A stretch of 64,000 nt of DNA, taken from NCBI GenBank assembly GCA_008694505.1, contig VZDJ01007753.1, positions 27,732,337 to 27,796,336 of the forward strand, written 5' to 3'. The notes beneath the pieces are model-generated. The model searched no databases, was not told the origin of the DNA, and was given only the letters and a program-made list of their open reading frames with translations. Position 1 is the first letter of the stretch; every line of letters starts with the position of its first letter. Positions 12,171 to 24,591 of this stretch are shown here, piece by piece. A program made the translations under genes and the position numbers. The stretch is from Cyanoderma ruficeps (lineage: Eukaryota; Chordata; Aves; Passeriformes; Timaliidae).

Positions 12171-13344
12171 CCTGTTTGGGGGTGGGAGGTTTCAGAAATA
12201 TTGAATATGTTTATCTGTTTATTAGTGGAATGTTTTTATTAAATGTGAATATATTATTGTACCATATTATAGATGAATTATTCATTTCCCTTTCCCAAAA
12301 CCATCTATGTTTCACCAAGAAACATTACTCATTTGAGGTATTTCATGTAAATCCTATATGCATACGGTAAGTGTTCTTTAAAAGAGGTGTTGTTTTACAA
12401 ATAGAAAAAGAGCTATTAAAAAATCCAATAAGAAACCTAACCATATTTCAAAAGAGCTAAATCACTTTGTTTACTGCATTGTCTTTTAAACTGAAAGAGA
12501 ATGTTCATGGAACCGATTTGGAAAGAACACTAGCAGAAAGTTAAAGAAATATCCTTCCTATTTAATATATATCCCTTTCATTTTAAGTGCTTCAAAACTA
12601 AGATACAAAATAAGCTGGGGGAAAAAAATAGATGTAGGGCAGGTACAAAAATGCTTAAGAAGTTGGATATTAACAATGTTTCTAGTACACTTGTAGGTGT
12701 CATGGTCTGTATGCTCTATGTACCCAAGACAAAAACCCATGGCTTGGTAGCTCCATCCCTGAAGTGTAACATTCCTTTTCAAATAAGTTTAGTAGTAGTA
12801 GTGGTGACACTGACATTTCTCTGTACTGGATCATATGTCACTACAGGAGTTTAAACCTAACTGTTTTATGTGCCTATAATAAAACAGTGGTTACTGCCCC
12901 ACAGAAACTATTTTTTGGAATACTGAAAGGGAAAAAACTCTGGATACTGCACAAAGAGCACACAAGACAGCAGCTGGCTGTCAGTCGCTAGTAGTTGCTA
13001 TGAAACTATTTTTGAGGGCTCTTCATTAAGTCAGTGCTAACTGAGTGACCATAAGCACCCTCCTACCTGAACCAAATGCAAGGTAAAATATTTCACATGA
13101 AACTGCTTTCCATCAAAATAAAGCTATGTGCATTTATGGTCAATTGCTACAGCTCAGTTGATGTTCAGTACTTTGTTAAGAGGTGGTACTGCAAGATGTC
13201 TAAGCCTTGTGTTTTGATTAGTAATTTTTGTGAAGTTTTTGGTGGTTTGTTCAATACATTCCTCCAGCACTTCATTTGCAATACAAATTTTTCATTTTAA
13301 ATAATTCATACTTAATTACAGTAGTTGTCAGTTTATGTGGTCCT
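12171..13344. other. Noncoding DNA, no gene seen
   Basis: Frames of 64-74 codons on both strands overlap each other (12558-12782 minus with 12651-12854 plus). A short GTAGTAGTAGTGGTG run lies near 12791. No domain, RNA or repeat family was recognised. Confidence 0.55.
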
Positions 13345-13500
13345 TTTCATTCTTGAAACGCTTTAGAAGCATTAATTCCCACAAAGTTTTGAGAAGCAAT
13401 TAAGTATTAATGTTCCATTTTTACAAACAAAAACCAGAAAATACAGAGGTTGGGCAAACATTTCAGAACATCAACTGTAAAATTAGGCACTGACTAGATA
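13345..13500 (-). mobile_element. MIR-like SINE core, reverse orientation
   Basis: The segment reads ACGCTTTAGAAGCATTAATT, then CCCACAAAG, then CCATTTTTACAAAC, AAACCAGAAAATACAGAGG, TTGGGCAAAC and GGCACTGACTAGATAG. This is the reverse-orientation order of a MIR (GCGCTTTACATGCATTAATT, TCACAACA, CCATTTTACAGATGAGG, AAACTGAGGCACAGAG, TTGCCCAAGG). The match is spread over about 150 bases with the expected spacing. It is immediately followed by a short foldback-repeat piece at 13505. Confidence 0.65.
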
Positions 13501-13504
13501 GAGC

Positions 13505-13540
13505 CTTGATCTAATTTTCAGAGGCACTGAAGACATTTGC
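13505..13540. repeat. Foldback repeat fragment next to MIR
   Basis: CTTGATCTAATTTTCAGAGG followed by CACTGAAGACATTTGC resembles one arm of the sauropsid palindromic repeat remembered as GGCCTGATTTTCAGAGG-TGCTGAGCACC. The same pairing of MIR core and this arm recurs at 21310-21492. The match is short, so the call is tentative. Confidence 0.35.
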
Positions 13541-16329
13541 ATATTCAGAATGGAAACTTTTGTCCTAGTAGTTAAATTCATAAAGACTCTTGGATATCAT
13601 ATTACTGAGCATTACAAGTTTTTAACTACTCAGGATCAAGATATGGGAGGAGTTCATTAACTCAGAATGTTTGCAGCAGGTGAGCATAAAGCTGCCTGAG
13701 CTAACACAAGAGAAAGACTGATTTCCAGATTCTCACAATTCCAGCTGTATAAATAACCCTTTACAAACTTCGTTCCACGTGGGATGAAGAACTCTGCATC
13801 CTTTCCTGGCATGAAATGCTTAAGTAATTTCTGAAGAAAAAGAAAATGGAGAGAGCTGGGGATTGGAATCTGATCTATTTCCTCAAGCACTCACAAGGCT
13901 GTGCACATTTTAGGACTGCAATTAACAGCTCCGACAACCAATGTAGAATTTGTGTCCTAAGAAGAGATTTCAGCCAAACAGTGAAGCTCTTGGGAGGTGT
14001 GGGTTTTGACCTTGCTTTGTCTCTCAGCCTAAGTAGAAGGCTGAACTTGGGAGAAATGCTCTGATCACCAGGATAAGGTACAAAAAACAGGTCACTACAT
14101 GTCTTTTTTAAAATAAAATAAATATCTAGCATTAATTTCCACACAGAATCAGTCTCCTAGGTACACAGTTCACATGCTCTGAACACATCTACTATTTCAG
14201 ATTTCTCAAAAGGCATAGGTGGGATGCACCCACGTTCTTGCTGTGAACAAGAGAAAGTGGGCATGAGAGGTCCTTATGCTGCTGCTGAAAGTGGGCTGAT
14301 GAGCCTTTGTGCGAACATGGGTGTGTGGAAAGAGGTGTTTAAGTAGTGAGAATTTTAACTGGTAGTATCTCTGGCCTATAGGACTGGGTTCCAGCTTTGA
14401 AGGGTTTGACAAGAGTGGTGTTGAGACTGCTACAAATATACATCCTAAGGATATGTCTATGATAGTTATTCTCAGACATGTGGAGTTCCATGAGCCATTA
14501 TTTCTTGTTTGCATCATATATCTATGGGTTGTTTGGAGTAAACAAAAGTTGTTAGCATTGGGTTTCTATTTCATGAGCATAGAGGTAAGATTTATCCTAA
14601 GTTTCCTTGTGGGACACTGCTGTGAATCATTTGGCAGCCTTGTCTCGTCTCCTAGACAAGCTGCCACCTATAAATAGTAAAGAAAGGAAGGAGGTACAGA
14701 AGGACTTAGAAGCAAAGAATAGAAAATGGCTACATTTGTGGTGAGAGTGTATAAGTATCTTCTGGTGTGAATTCATGTGCAAGTGCAGAAAGACATGGTA
14801 CAGTGGGAGTCAGAGTAAGCTTCATACCCTGAACTGTGTCAGAGTTTGCAGTAGTGAGGTACGTGGCTGGTGATCGAGTCTAAGTATTCACAATTGCTAA
14901 ACAAATTGTGGGGCCAGGGTTGAAGGTGATTGTAGAATTGATCCCAGAGCAGGCAAGACTGGACTGAATTATCCAAAGCTACAAAGGGAATTTGCAGCCG
15001 GAGCTAAAATCAGATGTTAGGTTTTCAAGCTTCTTCAATCTGTAGCTTAGATCACTGCACCTTACTTCTCCAAAAAGCTCAATCAAAACATAAAAGTTCA
15101 GAATTGCACTCAGTGTTTAAGAAAAACAACATAACAATGAAAAATGAGGAAAAACTGATGTGCAAATTGTTAAGAGCCATTTATATACATACTATTAGCA
15201 AAGGATTACATGCATCGATGAATCAGCTGTTTTAATCAGATGAAAATACTTTTGAGCACAGTTCCAATGTGATGAATATGCTAGAGTTGTAGATCACCAG
15301 GAAGAAGATTAATATTCTGTGTATAATTATACACATTTCTTCTCAATTCTTTTTTTGAAGATAGCAAAGAGGATTTAAAGCAACAGTCATTCACTTCACA
15401 TGAGCACAAAGAAAATGTATGGGGAAGCATGCAATTGCCTGCCCCCCACCTGCCAGAAGCTTCCAGTATCTCTCTGGAAAACAATTTTTTCTTAGTTTCC
15501 TGTCTACTCCCATCCTTCTCCCGAGTTTGCTCTCATGTCCCCACTCAACATTATTCTTCCATCTTTTTTTCAGGGACAGACGGGCTTTTGGCCTTGGCTA
15601 TGAAGTGCTGGATAGTTACCTCTTGCTGGCAGTGGTCTCACTGTCCCCGGCATGAGATATCTTACTGTAGCTCTGTGGTGACTCTTGACAGTGGAGGTTT
15701 CTGTGAGTCCATCCCTAATAGGGCCTGCACAGGATGAATAGGTTGAATATTTCATTTGCTGCTGTTTTGAGAGTATGCCTGTATTTGACTCTTTGATGCT
15801 TTCCTCTTTCATCAGTGGGTGATGCTGTACCTTTTTGTGCGTAACTACAAACTGTCCATCTTTAGCCTTGCTTGAGGCACGTGTCAGCATTTTCCCTGGC
15901 TGGCCTGCACACTAGCTTGCCAGAACAGGCAGTGATCTCTGCACAGATGTAACTGTTTTAAATGAGTAGTCTCTTCCATCCAATTTCCATTTGAAAAGAA
16001 GCAGATGAGCCTCCTACTGGGATGAGAAGTTGTGCGTCCCTATCTCAGCCATTTGACACTATTAAGATGAAACATTTGTGCTGTGTTGTTTTGTGTATTG
16101 AGGTAGAGTCGTTCTGAGGCAGAGTGTGAACTGCAGTTTGGGCCAAACTTGTGGTTTTGTAGGACAGGATGAAGTCAGGCTTCCGTGTACCCCTGAGCTA
16201 TCTATAATACTCTGAAGGCTGGGGGCTCTGAGGTTCCCCACTTGCTGTCAGTCAAAGCGCACCCTGACAGTGACTAGGCAGTGTAGATGGTAAGGACGTT
16301 CCTGGGCATGTGATAACACAGGTGTAGTT
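13541..16329. other. Noncoding DNA, no gene supported
   Basis: Opposite-strand frames overlap throughout (13846-14064 plus with 13875-14144 minus; 14206-14517 minus; 15429-15737 plus with 15570-15890 minus), which argues against coding. The 15420-15900 part is somewhat GC-richer, and a TTTTTTTCAG acceptor-like string ends at 15573. The frames after it end quickly and resemble no protein. No repeats were recognised. Confidence 0.5.
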
Positions 16330-16790
16330 GTTTCTGTATCTGTGTGTCAATGGTCATTAATTTGCATTTATTGACAGCTTGATACCATCACAAGTCTACA
16401 ACATAGCAATCTTGATAATGTAAGAACAGCGGCCAGCCCTATTTCAAAGAACTAATTTGATGGCTCATCCTAAATATCAATTAGCAAGATGAGGTCTTTA
16501 GTGATGATTTTTTAAGCATTACTGTTAATTTTCTTGTTGGATTTTTTATAGCTGTCATCTATTGCTATCAGACAGTGTTAATGTGATACACAGTGGTGCT
16601 CTTTGTAGGAGCAAAATGAGAAAAACATTTTTGTATTGCCCACTGATAGCTACTAATTACCTTTTCTGGGGAGAACTGCATTCTTTGTTGAGAAGTATTT
16701 AAATACATAAACTGGCAGAAAATCACCTAAGGTAAAATGATTTCAATTTTATTTCCAACTCCATAATTTCTAATAAAATATCGGACTTTT
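16330..16790. promoter_or_regulatory. Candidate conserved noncoding element (enhancer-like)
   Basis: The block is dense in short developmental-factor motifs: a POU octamer (ATTTGCAT, 16360-16367), TAAT homeodomain cores, TGACAG (TALE-type, 16372-16377) and CATTACTGTTAATTTTC. It has no repeats and no sustained open frame. This texture is typical of deeply conserved vertebrate enhancers, but conservation cannot be measured from one sequence, so the call is an inference. Confidence 0.3.
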
Positions 16791-19059
16791 GTTGGAGCTG
16801 TACAGGTCACCAGACTGCAGCTGTTTGCCCCAGTGCATCCACGCCAGTCATCTAGATGAGGAACTCTTTCAGAGGACTACCCAACTCCTTCTGACATTAG
16901 AGTTACAACAGGAATGGGGTGCACATTGGTTCCCACTTCAGGAGTGCTCTTTTCTTGCTGTTTGCTGAAGAGTATAAATAGTCTAGATCCATGCTGCAAA
17001 TGTAGTGGGGGATCAAGATAGCTCAGCCACAAAGCGTTCCGCCTGATGGCAGCATTTTTTTGGAAGGGAAAATTGATCCAAGCTGACAGCTGTGCTGGAA
17101 TGGCTAGACTGCAGCTAAGTCGTTTAAGGCCAGTTTGGGTATCTCATCCACCATAGCATCCCCTTTGCAAGGAAGGCTCACTTCAACTAAACAGTTATTG
17201 TGCTATTGTTATTGCAGGACATTAGGACAATTTGGTTCAGAAGTTATTAAAAATAAAGACAGGTATAAATAAAGGAACATACTCTAAACATGGAGAGGGT
17301 TTTTTTGCTCTTGCAGTCCAACAGGGCTATAAAATGGCCCTGAGATCCAAAATCACTTTATAGATTCCAAAACTTCTACAAAAGCCAAGAGACAGGATAA
17401 AATGCAGCTCTTGGTGACTCTCTCAAAGAACACAGAGGGACCCTGTCCTGCACTGCAGCAATGCCCACAGAGCAGCTTTGGAGGCCAGCTCATCAGGTAG
17501 TCACAACCCGGAATGCAGGTCTTAAGCACCTACAGGTATTCAAATGTAGCCAACAGTGCTCAGAAGTGGCAGCAACTGAATGCTCACAGGTATTCAGCAT
17601 TAAGTGAATTGATAGTTTCACTTTACTTTTTGCTGGTAATGGTCTACTTTATAGAAAATACACCTGCATGTGGCACTCTAGTTAGTACTTCCAGCAGTGC
17701 AAAAATGGAGTGCATCTGGAGAGTGAGCTGCCCAGGATCACTATAATAAACCTGTGGCTCAGGAAGGTCTGCACAGCCTCTGTCCCTAGTTACCTGTAAT
17801 TTGGACAAAGGGGTTAGTATGCTTTGTTATTATCACCAATTTAATTATCAGAACTCATAAAAATGCTTTTTTTATTAGTTAGGGATTTTTTTTTTCACTG
17901 CCTTCCTTCAGTACATTTATATCTGCTGTCTGCAGCGATGACTATGCCAAGCCTTTGCTTTACTCCTAAGCCTAAATGAAGTTTTATGAAGAGAGATAGA
18001 AAACTCTGTCATTCATTACCTAAGAGAGGAAATTAATAAGAGGCAACAAATAAGAACATGTAAGATAGTGAGAGGCAGTGAAAATTGAGGAAAAACTTCG
18101 GTTCCCTAAGGCCATGTTTTATCTGCAAGATCTGGGGATCTTTCTCTATCTTCTGATCTAGGTATGGGATGTCCCTGAGGTGGGGACATGCCATCTTTGT
18201 CTATCCTCTTCTTTATGTTGATCTCCACATAAAGTGAAGTTTTATGTATAAACCAACAGTGCTGGTAGCATTCTCTAATCATGTTCCTATGCAGACCACA
18301 AAGGTGCAGGATCCTGATGCTTTTTATTTTTTTATACCTATAAATGTATAGAAAGCGAGAAAACACCAGCACCAGCTTATCTATTCACATTTTTTCTCTT
18401 GAACCAGATTTTGCCCCCAAAACAAGTGTGATGGCATGGAATAATTTTATTTTAAAACTGGGGTAATCTATTTCTCACCATCAGCTGATGACAGCAGAGG
18501 AGGCAATAGCTATTACATTATCTAATACTTGTCTGAGCATATGTGGTGTTTTTCTAGCACTTGTATATTATGCCTAAGCTTAAATAGGAGAATTGGAAAG
18601 CATCTCCATCCAAATGAACTTGTAGGCAAAGACACCTTTCCAGAATCTGAAAAGTGCCTCTGTCAACTTGCTGACACCAAAGAAGGATGTTCAGCTCTGG
18701 TAGCTGACATGGTCAAGGGACCACCCTCACTTCTAGACAGCTTGGTTGTATGAAATAGCAATTAAGTGCTTAATTCTCTGTGAGGGTTTTAAAAGCAAGC
18801 AGTTTCCTTCTGATCTGACAGATCAGAAATCAGTGGCTAAGCACTGGAGAACCAGGGTCATTCTGTACTGGCTAGTTAGGGCATTTCTCTCTTACCATCT
18901 GTTATGAAGCCCATTTTGAGATGAGTTTAGCCCAAAAGGTGCTTTAAAGCTTGGCACTGCAATAGCCACATATTTTGTGGCTTTAGCTTCTAAGCCAAAA
19001 TCTTCCTTTTTCATTGCCTAAATATGTTTAGTGAGTCTAAAAATCAGGTCACGTACTAA
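16791..19059. other. Noncoding DNA, no gene seen
   Basis: Short frames only (17513-17746 plus, 18106-18372 minus, 18529-18753 plus), none recognisable. A perfect 21-bp palindrome sits at 18808-18828. No repeat family was recognised before the CR1/L3 relic. Confidence 0.55.
18808..18828. repeat. 21-bp perfect palindrome
   Basis: Two 10-base arms, TTCTGATCTG and CAGATCAGAA, are exact reverse complements around a single central A. The sequence shows this directly. It may be a chance palindrome or a symmetric protein-binding site; no function can be assigned. Confidence 0.85.
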
Positions 19060-19620
19060 CTTCTTATATATGAATATGGCATCTGCAGCCTTTACTAACA
19101 ACAAGTTTCTATTTTCTTCCATCTCATTGATAAAGATATTGAATAGCACTGAACTAAGAATAGATCTATGTGGAACCCCGTTATATAATGATGCCCTCTG
19201 TGCAATTACTTTTTGGCTGTATCAGCCTTTTCATGCCAGTTAAAATTTGCTACACAAATTTTATGTAGTGTCACATTTAACCAGAAGGTCAGAGTACAAG
19301 GTAAAATAGCTCAGTTGTACAGAGTGACTTCCTTTAGCAATAGAACTTTTCATTCCATCTAAGGATGTAGTCAGTTCTATCATTAATTTTCCGTGAAAAC
19401 TCATTCACTGAAATGGATTATGCTACTGTCTTTGTAACCTTACTGGTTAGATCCCATTCTATTCTATATCCCAGTATTTTGTCTGAAACTAATATAAGGT
19501 CGCTAGATTTTTACTTACTTTGGTAATGTGTAGGCATTTTTTGAAAAATGATAATGTGTTTGATGTTTTCCAGATCACTGAAACTTTGAGATCATTACAG
19601 TATTTTTAAAAGATTGTTCC
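19060..19620 (-). mobile_element. CR1/L3 LINE relic, reverse orientation
   Basis: The plus strand carries CATTGATAAAGATATTGAAT followed by AGCACTGAACTAAGAATAG and GGAACCCC. This is the antisense signature of CR1/L3 reverse transcriptase around the (V)PQGSVLGPLLFNIFIND motif. Further right, GGATTATGCTACTG and TTTTCCAGATCACTGAAACT match the antisense of the upstream reverse-transcriptase region. The order is therefore correct for a minus-strand element spanning roughly 560 bases. No long minus-strand frame survives, so the copy is broken by many indels and stops. Confidence 0.7.
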
Positions 19621-21309
19621 ATAAAGAGTAGAAAAAATGAAACACTCTTGTCTCTGGAGTTATATCTTCCACCCACCCACTCGCTGCTGTCATCCCAACT
19701 CTCTCTACATCCTCTAAATCTTTCCCAATACAGTTCTGCCATGTCATTCCCTCTGTGTTTCTAGCTCTCCTCTGTCACATCACCTAGCTCACCACACGAC
19801 TGCTGCGCACTCCTTCCAGTGTCTTTCATTTCTGATATAGTCATCCTTCTCCCCGGCTCCCTTCCATCTCCAGTACAATATGCCCAGTGCAACACATGCT
19901 CCATGTACTCCATGCTCTCTGTATTCTTCTTTCCATGTTCTCTACCTCTGTATTTTATCCTGCCAGCTGGGGAAAAGCCAGCACATCTGGCACAGACATG
20001 CTGGCTGGCTGGCTAGTACATGTGTGATCACTGAATAAGCTGGCTGCTCCTAAGTGTAAGGGACAATGAATTCTCTTCTGTGCCATGAATAGGCTTTCTG
20101 TCCTACCCAGACAGTATTTTATTTTAATTAAATGTGGAGGAAATTCATTCTCTTTGCCACTTCTGTGCCTCTGCTGAATGTTACATCAACTAACCCAAGG
20201 GTGAAAATTGTTTGGGCAAGGGGGAAAATGTGGGGATGAAAAGGAGAACTAATGGCCAGATGAAGGGCCAGCCACACAAACTGCACTATTTCTTAAGCCA
20301 CATACAGAAATCAACCTTAGAATGCCTCTTTGACCAATTGCTTTAAAACTCTGGTGTTAATATTATGCCATTCTTCAAATATGAACATTATTTAATGTCA
20401 GTGTTTACTGTAAACATTCCTCATCACTGGGAAAACAGGAGGTACTTTTTAGCACTGAGGTATCAGTTTCTTTCCAGTTGCCAAACAGAAGACTTTATAT
20501 CACGCATTGATATGAATTAATAATATATTTTTACAGTAATGGGTCTAATATCAACTTCGAACACAAAAGAGAAAAACATAGCACGTATACTTTGTAACAC
20601 AACCCTGAGATTAAGAGGATCAGTATTAGTTCAGAGGCTTTTGCTGGAGACCTGTAAAAACCACAAGCTATAACTTGCGCTGCAAAAGAATGCTCTTGTT
20701 AACTTGACTCACGTGAAACCCCTTCAGTTTGCCAGTATTGTGCCCTGAACTGCCCCAGAATAGGAAAGTGCACTTCACTTAATATACATATAAAAATACT
20801 AAACAACATAAATTCTTCAGCAAGAGCTTGAAGCAGTATCTGTGCTGCAATCGTATATCACATTAACATTTGATGTTATTACTGCTTCGCAGGTGCAACA
20901 ATCCTTGGTCCTTGCCCCTGTGGGAGAGCAGTGGTTGACTTCTATTTCTTTTTTTAACTGTTTACATTTTTACTTCAATCATAGTTTGTCTTATCTCTCC
21001 CTCTGCAGGAGGGCAATCATCAGTGAGATTTGCCGCGAATACATTGTGGCTGATGTATCTAATGGAACCTGCACTTATAGCCAGACCTGTCAATAACCCT
21101 AGCACCATTACAGTAGATAGCTTTTCACAAGATTGGCTTCTTCTTGCAAAGATTATTCAGTACCATATGCGCAAACAACAGCAGCCATTATTGCCCTTTA
21201 TTTCCCACCTCTCCTTTTCTTAGACTAGCACATCTCTTTATTATTATTTGACAGCAATGAAGAATAGCCCAATCTTTGCCATCATTTGGTAACAACAATT
21301 CTTGGCACT
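19621..21309. other. Noncoding DNA with one exon-like segment
   Basis: A pyrimidine-rich stretch at 19660-19960 gives a 65-codon frame without resemblance to any protein. A good acceptor (CTCTCCCTCTGCAG ending at 21008) opens a 29-codon tail ending in TAA at 21094-21096 (see findings). Nothing else was recognised. Confidence 0.5.
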
Positions 21310-21425
21310 TTTCATGTTCAAAGGGCTTTGCAGTCATTATCTAATTAATCTTCACAACAGCTCTATGAGACTGATAAGAAAGGTTTAGCCTCATTTTGTA
21401 GATGGGTAACTGAAGCTGTGAGTTT
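21310..21425 (-). mobile_element. MIR-like SINE core, reverse orientation
   Basis: The sequence reads AAAGGGCTTTGCAGTCATTA, TCTAATTAATCTTCACAAC, AGCTCTATGAGACTGATAAG, CATTTTGTAGATGGGTAACT and GAAGCTGTGAG. This follows the reverse-orientation MIR core element by element (AAGCGCTTTACATGCATTA, TCTCATTTAATCCTCACAAC, ACCCTATGAGGTAGGTA, CCATTTTACAGATGAGGAAA, CTGAGGC). It is the best-preserved MIR in the window. MIRs predate the mammal-sauropsid split, so this is an ancient insertion. Confidence 0.75.
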
Positions 21426-21430
21426 AGCCG

Positions 21431-21492
21431 CTTGATTTTCAAAGGTGCTGTGCATTCTTGGCTCCCATTGAAGTTAATGAGAGTGCAGAGGG
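21431..21492. repeat. Sauropsid palindromic repeat fragment
   Basis: TTGATTTTCAAAGGTGCTGT, then GCATTCTTGGCTCCC, then ATTGAAGTTAATGAGAGTGC resembles the foldback repeat remembered as GATTTTCAGAGGTGCTGAGC...CTCCCATTGAAGTCAATGGG. The internal CTCCCATTGAAG/TTAATGAGAG is itself a degraded inverted repeat. It directly abuts a MIR core, as at 13505. Confidence 0.55.
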
Positions 21493-24400
21493 AGCAACAT
21501 CTCTGGAAATAAAGGAGCTTGTGCAAGCTTGCATAGGAGGTAAATATCAGCATGCAGTGGGCATTCCTAGGTCTCAGACCTGTGCCCAGGCTCTTGGGCC
21601 AGGTCTCCCTCAAATCGGGATTGTCATTGGCAATCTGGCCATTAGACCTTGGCTATTCAAAGCTAGCTTTGCATTTAGATGTTTCAGTGTTACAGGGGAA
21701 TATTTCAGAAACTCTGCACTTTAAGTTTCACCCCTGGAGTATTTTATCTGTCCTCACTCTAGACAAAAATACCTTTAATCTGTTAAAGATGTTGCTATGC
21801 AATTCGTGCACTAGGTTTCACATACATTGATTCACTTGTAGTTTTATGACTATATTTTACAGAAATTGCACTTATTTTGAAATACTCCCTAAGTACTTAG
21901 GAACATAGACAGAATGCATTCCCTAATGCTTCCCTAATTCATGGAGGTGGCTGCTTTACCAGTCACTGTCAGATCCTTAATCAGCAGAGTTGTAAAGCTT
22001 GTAGATATTCAGCAAAAGTGCTTAATAAAAATCATTTAATTCTAAATTACAAGAGTGCACTTAACCCTAAAGATATTAAAACTGATTGTTTGACGCACTG
22101 CACTGAGTGGTAGAAATTTAAAAATAAAAGCTTTCCTTACATGCATCAAAGTGAATAAATCATCTAGCCTTCATATCCCAGTATCATGATACTATGCTGT
22201 AATAAAATAATCAATTTTGGAGCTTTAAGCTGTAAATATAAAGTACTTCAACCTGACTGGTGACAACAGGAGAAACTGGGTTTTGAAGAAAAGAGCAAGC
22301 ATTATGGCTCACATTCCTGTTACATGGTTCTTCAAGGCCATCTGTCTCTGTGTACTTTCTGCAATGGATTTATAGATCTGTTCTATAGTCTGGCCGGTGG
22401 TACCACATAATGCAGTGCTCTAGTGGCTGTTAGATACTTCTGGTAATTAATTATAGAACATCTACACCTCCCCATTGTAAGATACACCATAAAATATTTA
22501 TATTCACCCCTATATGCATGGATCAGTCCCAGCAGACACACGCACAGGTGTGTACACGCACTCACTCACACACTCATGCACCACATGTGCACACAACCCC
22601 CTTCCCCCCACTGAGGTGGTCAGCAAAGTTCACATTTTGGGTGAGCAGAGATGTAGGTATTTATTTACATCACATGGGAAGTAATAACTAATCATATTTA
22701 GGTCTCATGTCAAATTTTTTCAATTGAAATTATTTTGCAGTTTGGATGTTGTTAAAATGTAGCCTTTCTGAAAAACATTAGTAGCAGTGATTCTTTTGAA
22801 GAAATGGAAAGCTTAACTTTTTTGGGGGCAGTTAGTAATAAAATTCTTCCTTTTTACCCAAACTCAACCAATGTTAGTATTCCATTGTCAGAAAAGAGAG
22901 GAAATAAAGGTGATGGATGTGTCTGGATTTTGATAAAATGCAAAAAATTTGAAAATGTATTCATTTTTAGAGCAACAAAAACCTTTCAAGTTCCATCCCA
23001 TTTCCCATTGGAACAAAAATAATCTTCCTTCAATATCTATTGTGAAAATAACCATCCCAGAAATATTTTAAAATATTCTCCTCCTAGCTCTTTATATATT
23101 ATCTGTCTTCCTAGAACCAGAGGCAGGATTTGGCTAAGATTAGTGCCGGGCAGCAGGACTCACCTGACTGTCAGACTCTGTCACAGTTATGTATTTCTCT
23201 CACTGCTGATACTATTTGCATTCAACCCATTCAACTGTTGTCATTTCCTGCTTTATAGCCAGATGTTTCCAGATGCATTTTTGACAACCTTAATAAGGCT
23301 TTCATGGATTATAGTGTTTTATTTGCCTAATTTGGAGGATGTGGGAATGTGCAGGTTTTATTTTCACTGAAGTCCTCCAGAATTATGATATGAAATCTAT
23401 CAGTTCACGGTACTGAGAATTGCTTATATGGCTTATAATTATTAAAAGAGATTTAATTCCATTTTATGATGTGAAAAATCTCCTGTAATTATAAAATTAT
23501 TTGTCTAAAACCTTTAATATGCCCTGCTTGTTGAATTCTCCTTATTCCAAAATAGAATTTAAAATCTTTATAACAAAGTCAAAGAATCATATGCCTTTTA
23601 TTTATTTTTTTCTTGTAATCTTTTCTGATTAATTTGTACAGTAGGTTTGATGAGTTAATTGTTTAATTTTTCCTTCCATAAACAAGATTAATTGCAATTC
23701 ACTAGCCTGAATAAATATCTACCCATTACAGTAAATAAGCAAGTACCGACATTCTACTTCTGAGCTGTGATGAAAACTTAAGATAGATAGAAATGGATGC
23801 ACTGCAGTCCTCTAACTGTGCCTGACACACCATCAGAATAAAAATGGAAGATTTTGAAAATATTATTGCATAGTTTACGCCCAGGTTAGGTAAGAAAGAG
23901 ATGAAGGGAGGCACTGTTTCAGAGACCTGCATCTCCTCTCCCATCATTCCTGGTTCTGCCGGGATAACATCCTCTTTCTTGCTGGTTTGAAAGAGAGTAA
24001 TAGGATCTCACCACCCTTTAAAGTAAGAAGAATTCCTACTACATTTAAAGGTCATTCAGCTTCAAAGAAAGCACAGTCAGAGTTCAGGAAGGTGCCTGGA
24101 TTTGTGGATTTTCCATCATACACTTAAAGCCATTCTCATCACATAGTACTGTTATACTTCATGTAACGGGTTTGACTTAGTCCACATAGTGCACACTTGA
24201 AAGATAATGGCTTAAATATTATACATCAAGAGGGATGATGCATGAAAAAATTACTAAAACCACCATTGATAAGTCCCATACTAATGAAAATTGCCATATA
24301 GTAATTATCTGATTCAAAAAAGTTCATTTATTTTAATTAACTTGTTTGAAATATTTCCATCCCCCTGACTCCCAAGTAACAGATTGGATTAGTCAAATTT

Positions 24401-24566
24401 TTCACAGAGCTGCTTGATTCTGAAATTTTTTTACCCATTTCACACAAAATTAAATATAAACTTAACTTTTTCTATCTAGAATAAGCATTGTGAACACAAA
24501 ATACAATAGCATTTTTTAAAATGGCAGTTGAAACATTTTAACCAAATTCAACTGTTCTGGCTCTGC
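21493..24566. other. Noncoding DNA, no gene seen
   Basis: Only frames of 60-92 codons, mutually overlapping (21458-21724 and 21552-21830 plus; 21341-21613 minus). A CA/GT-rich, pyrimidine-rich patch lies at 22535-22612 (ACACGCAC, ACTCACTCACAC and a C-run). No recognisable transposon or RNA. Confidence 0.55.
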
Positions 24567-24591
24567 TTTTTTTTTTCTTTTCTTTTTTTTT
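24567..24591. repeat. T-rich simple sequence
   Basis: A T tract interrupted by single C residues. It may be the reversed tail of a vanished retroposon, but the flanks give no support for that. Confidence 0.8.

Noticed and set aside
15574..15737. Exon-like segment after a TTTTTTTCAG string
   Set aside because: All three frames close quickly or look random, and the opposite strand is equally open. The acceptor alone is not evidence.
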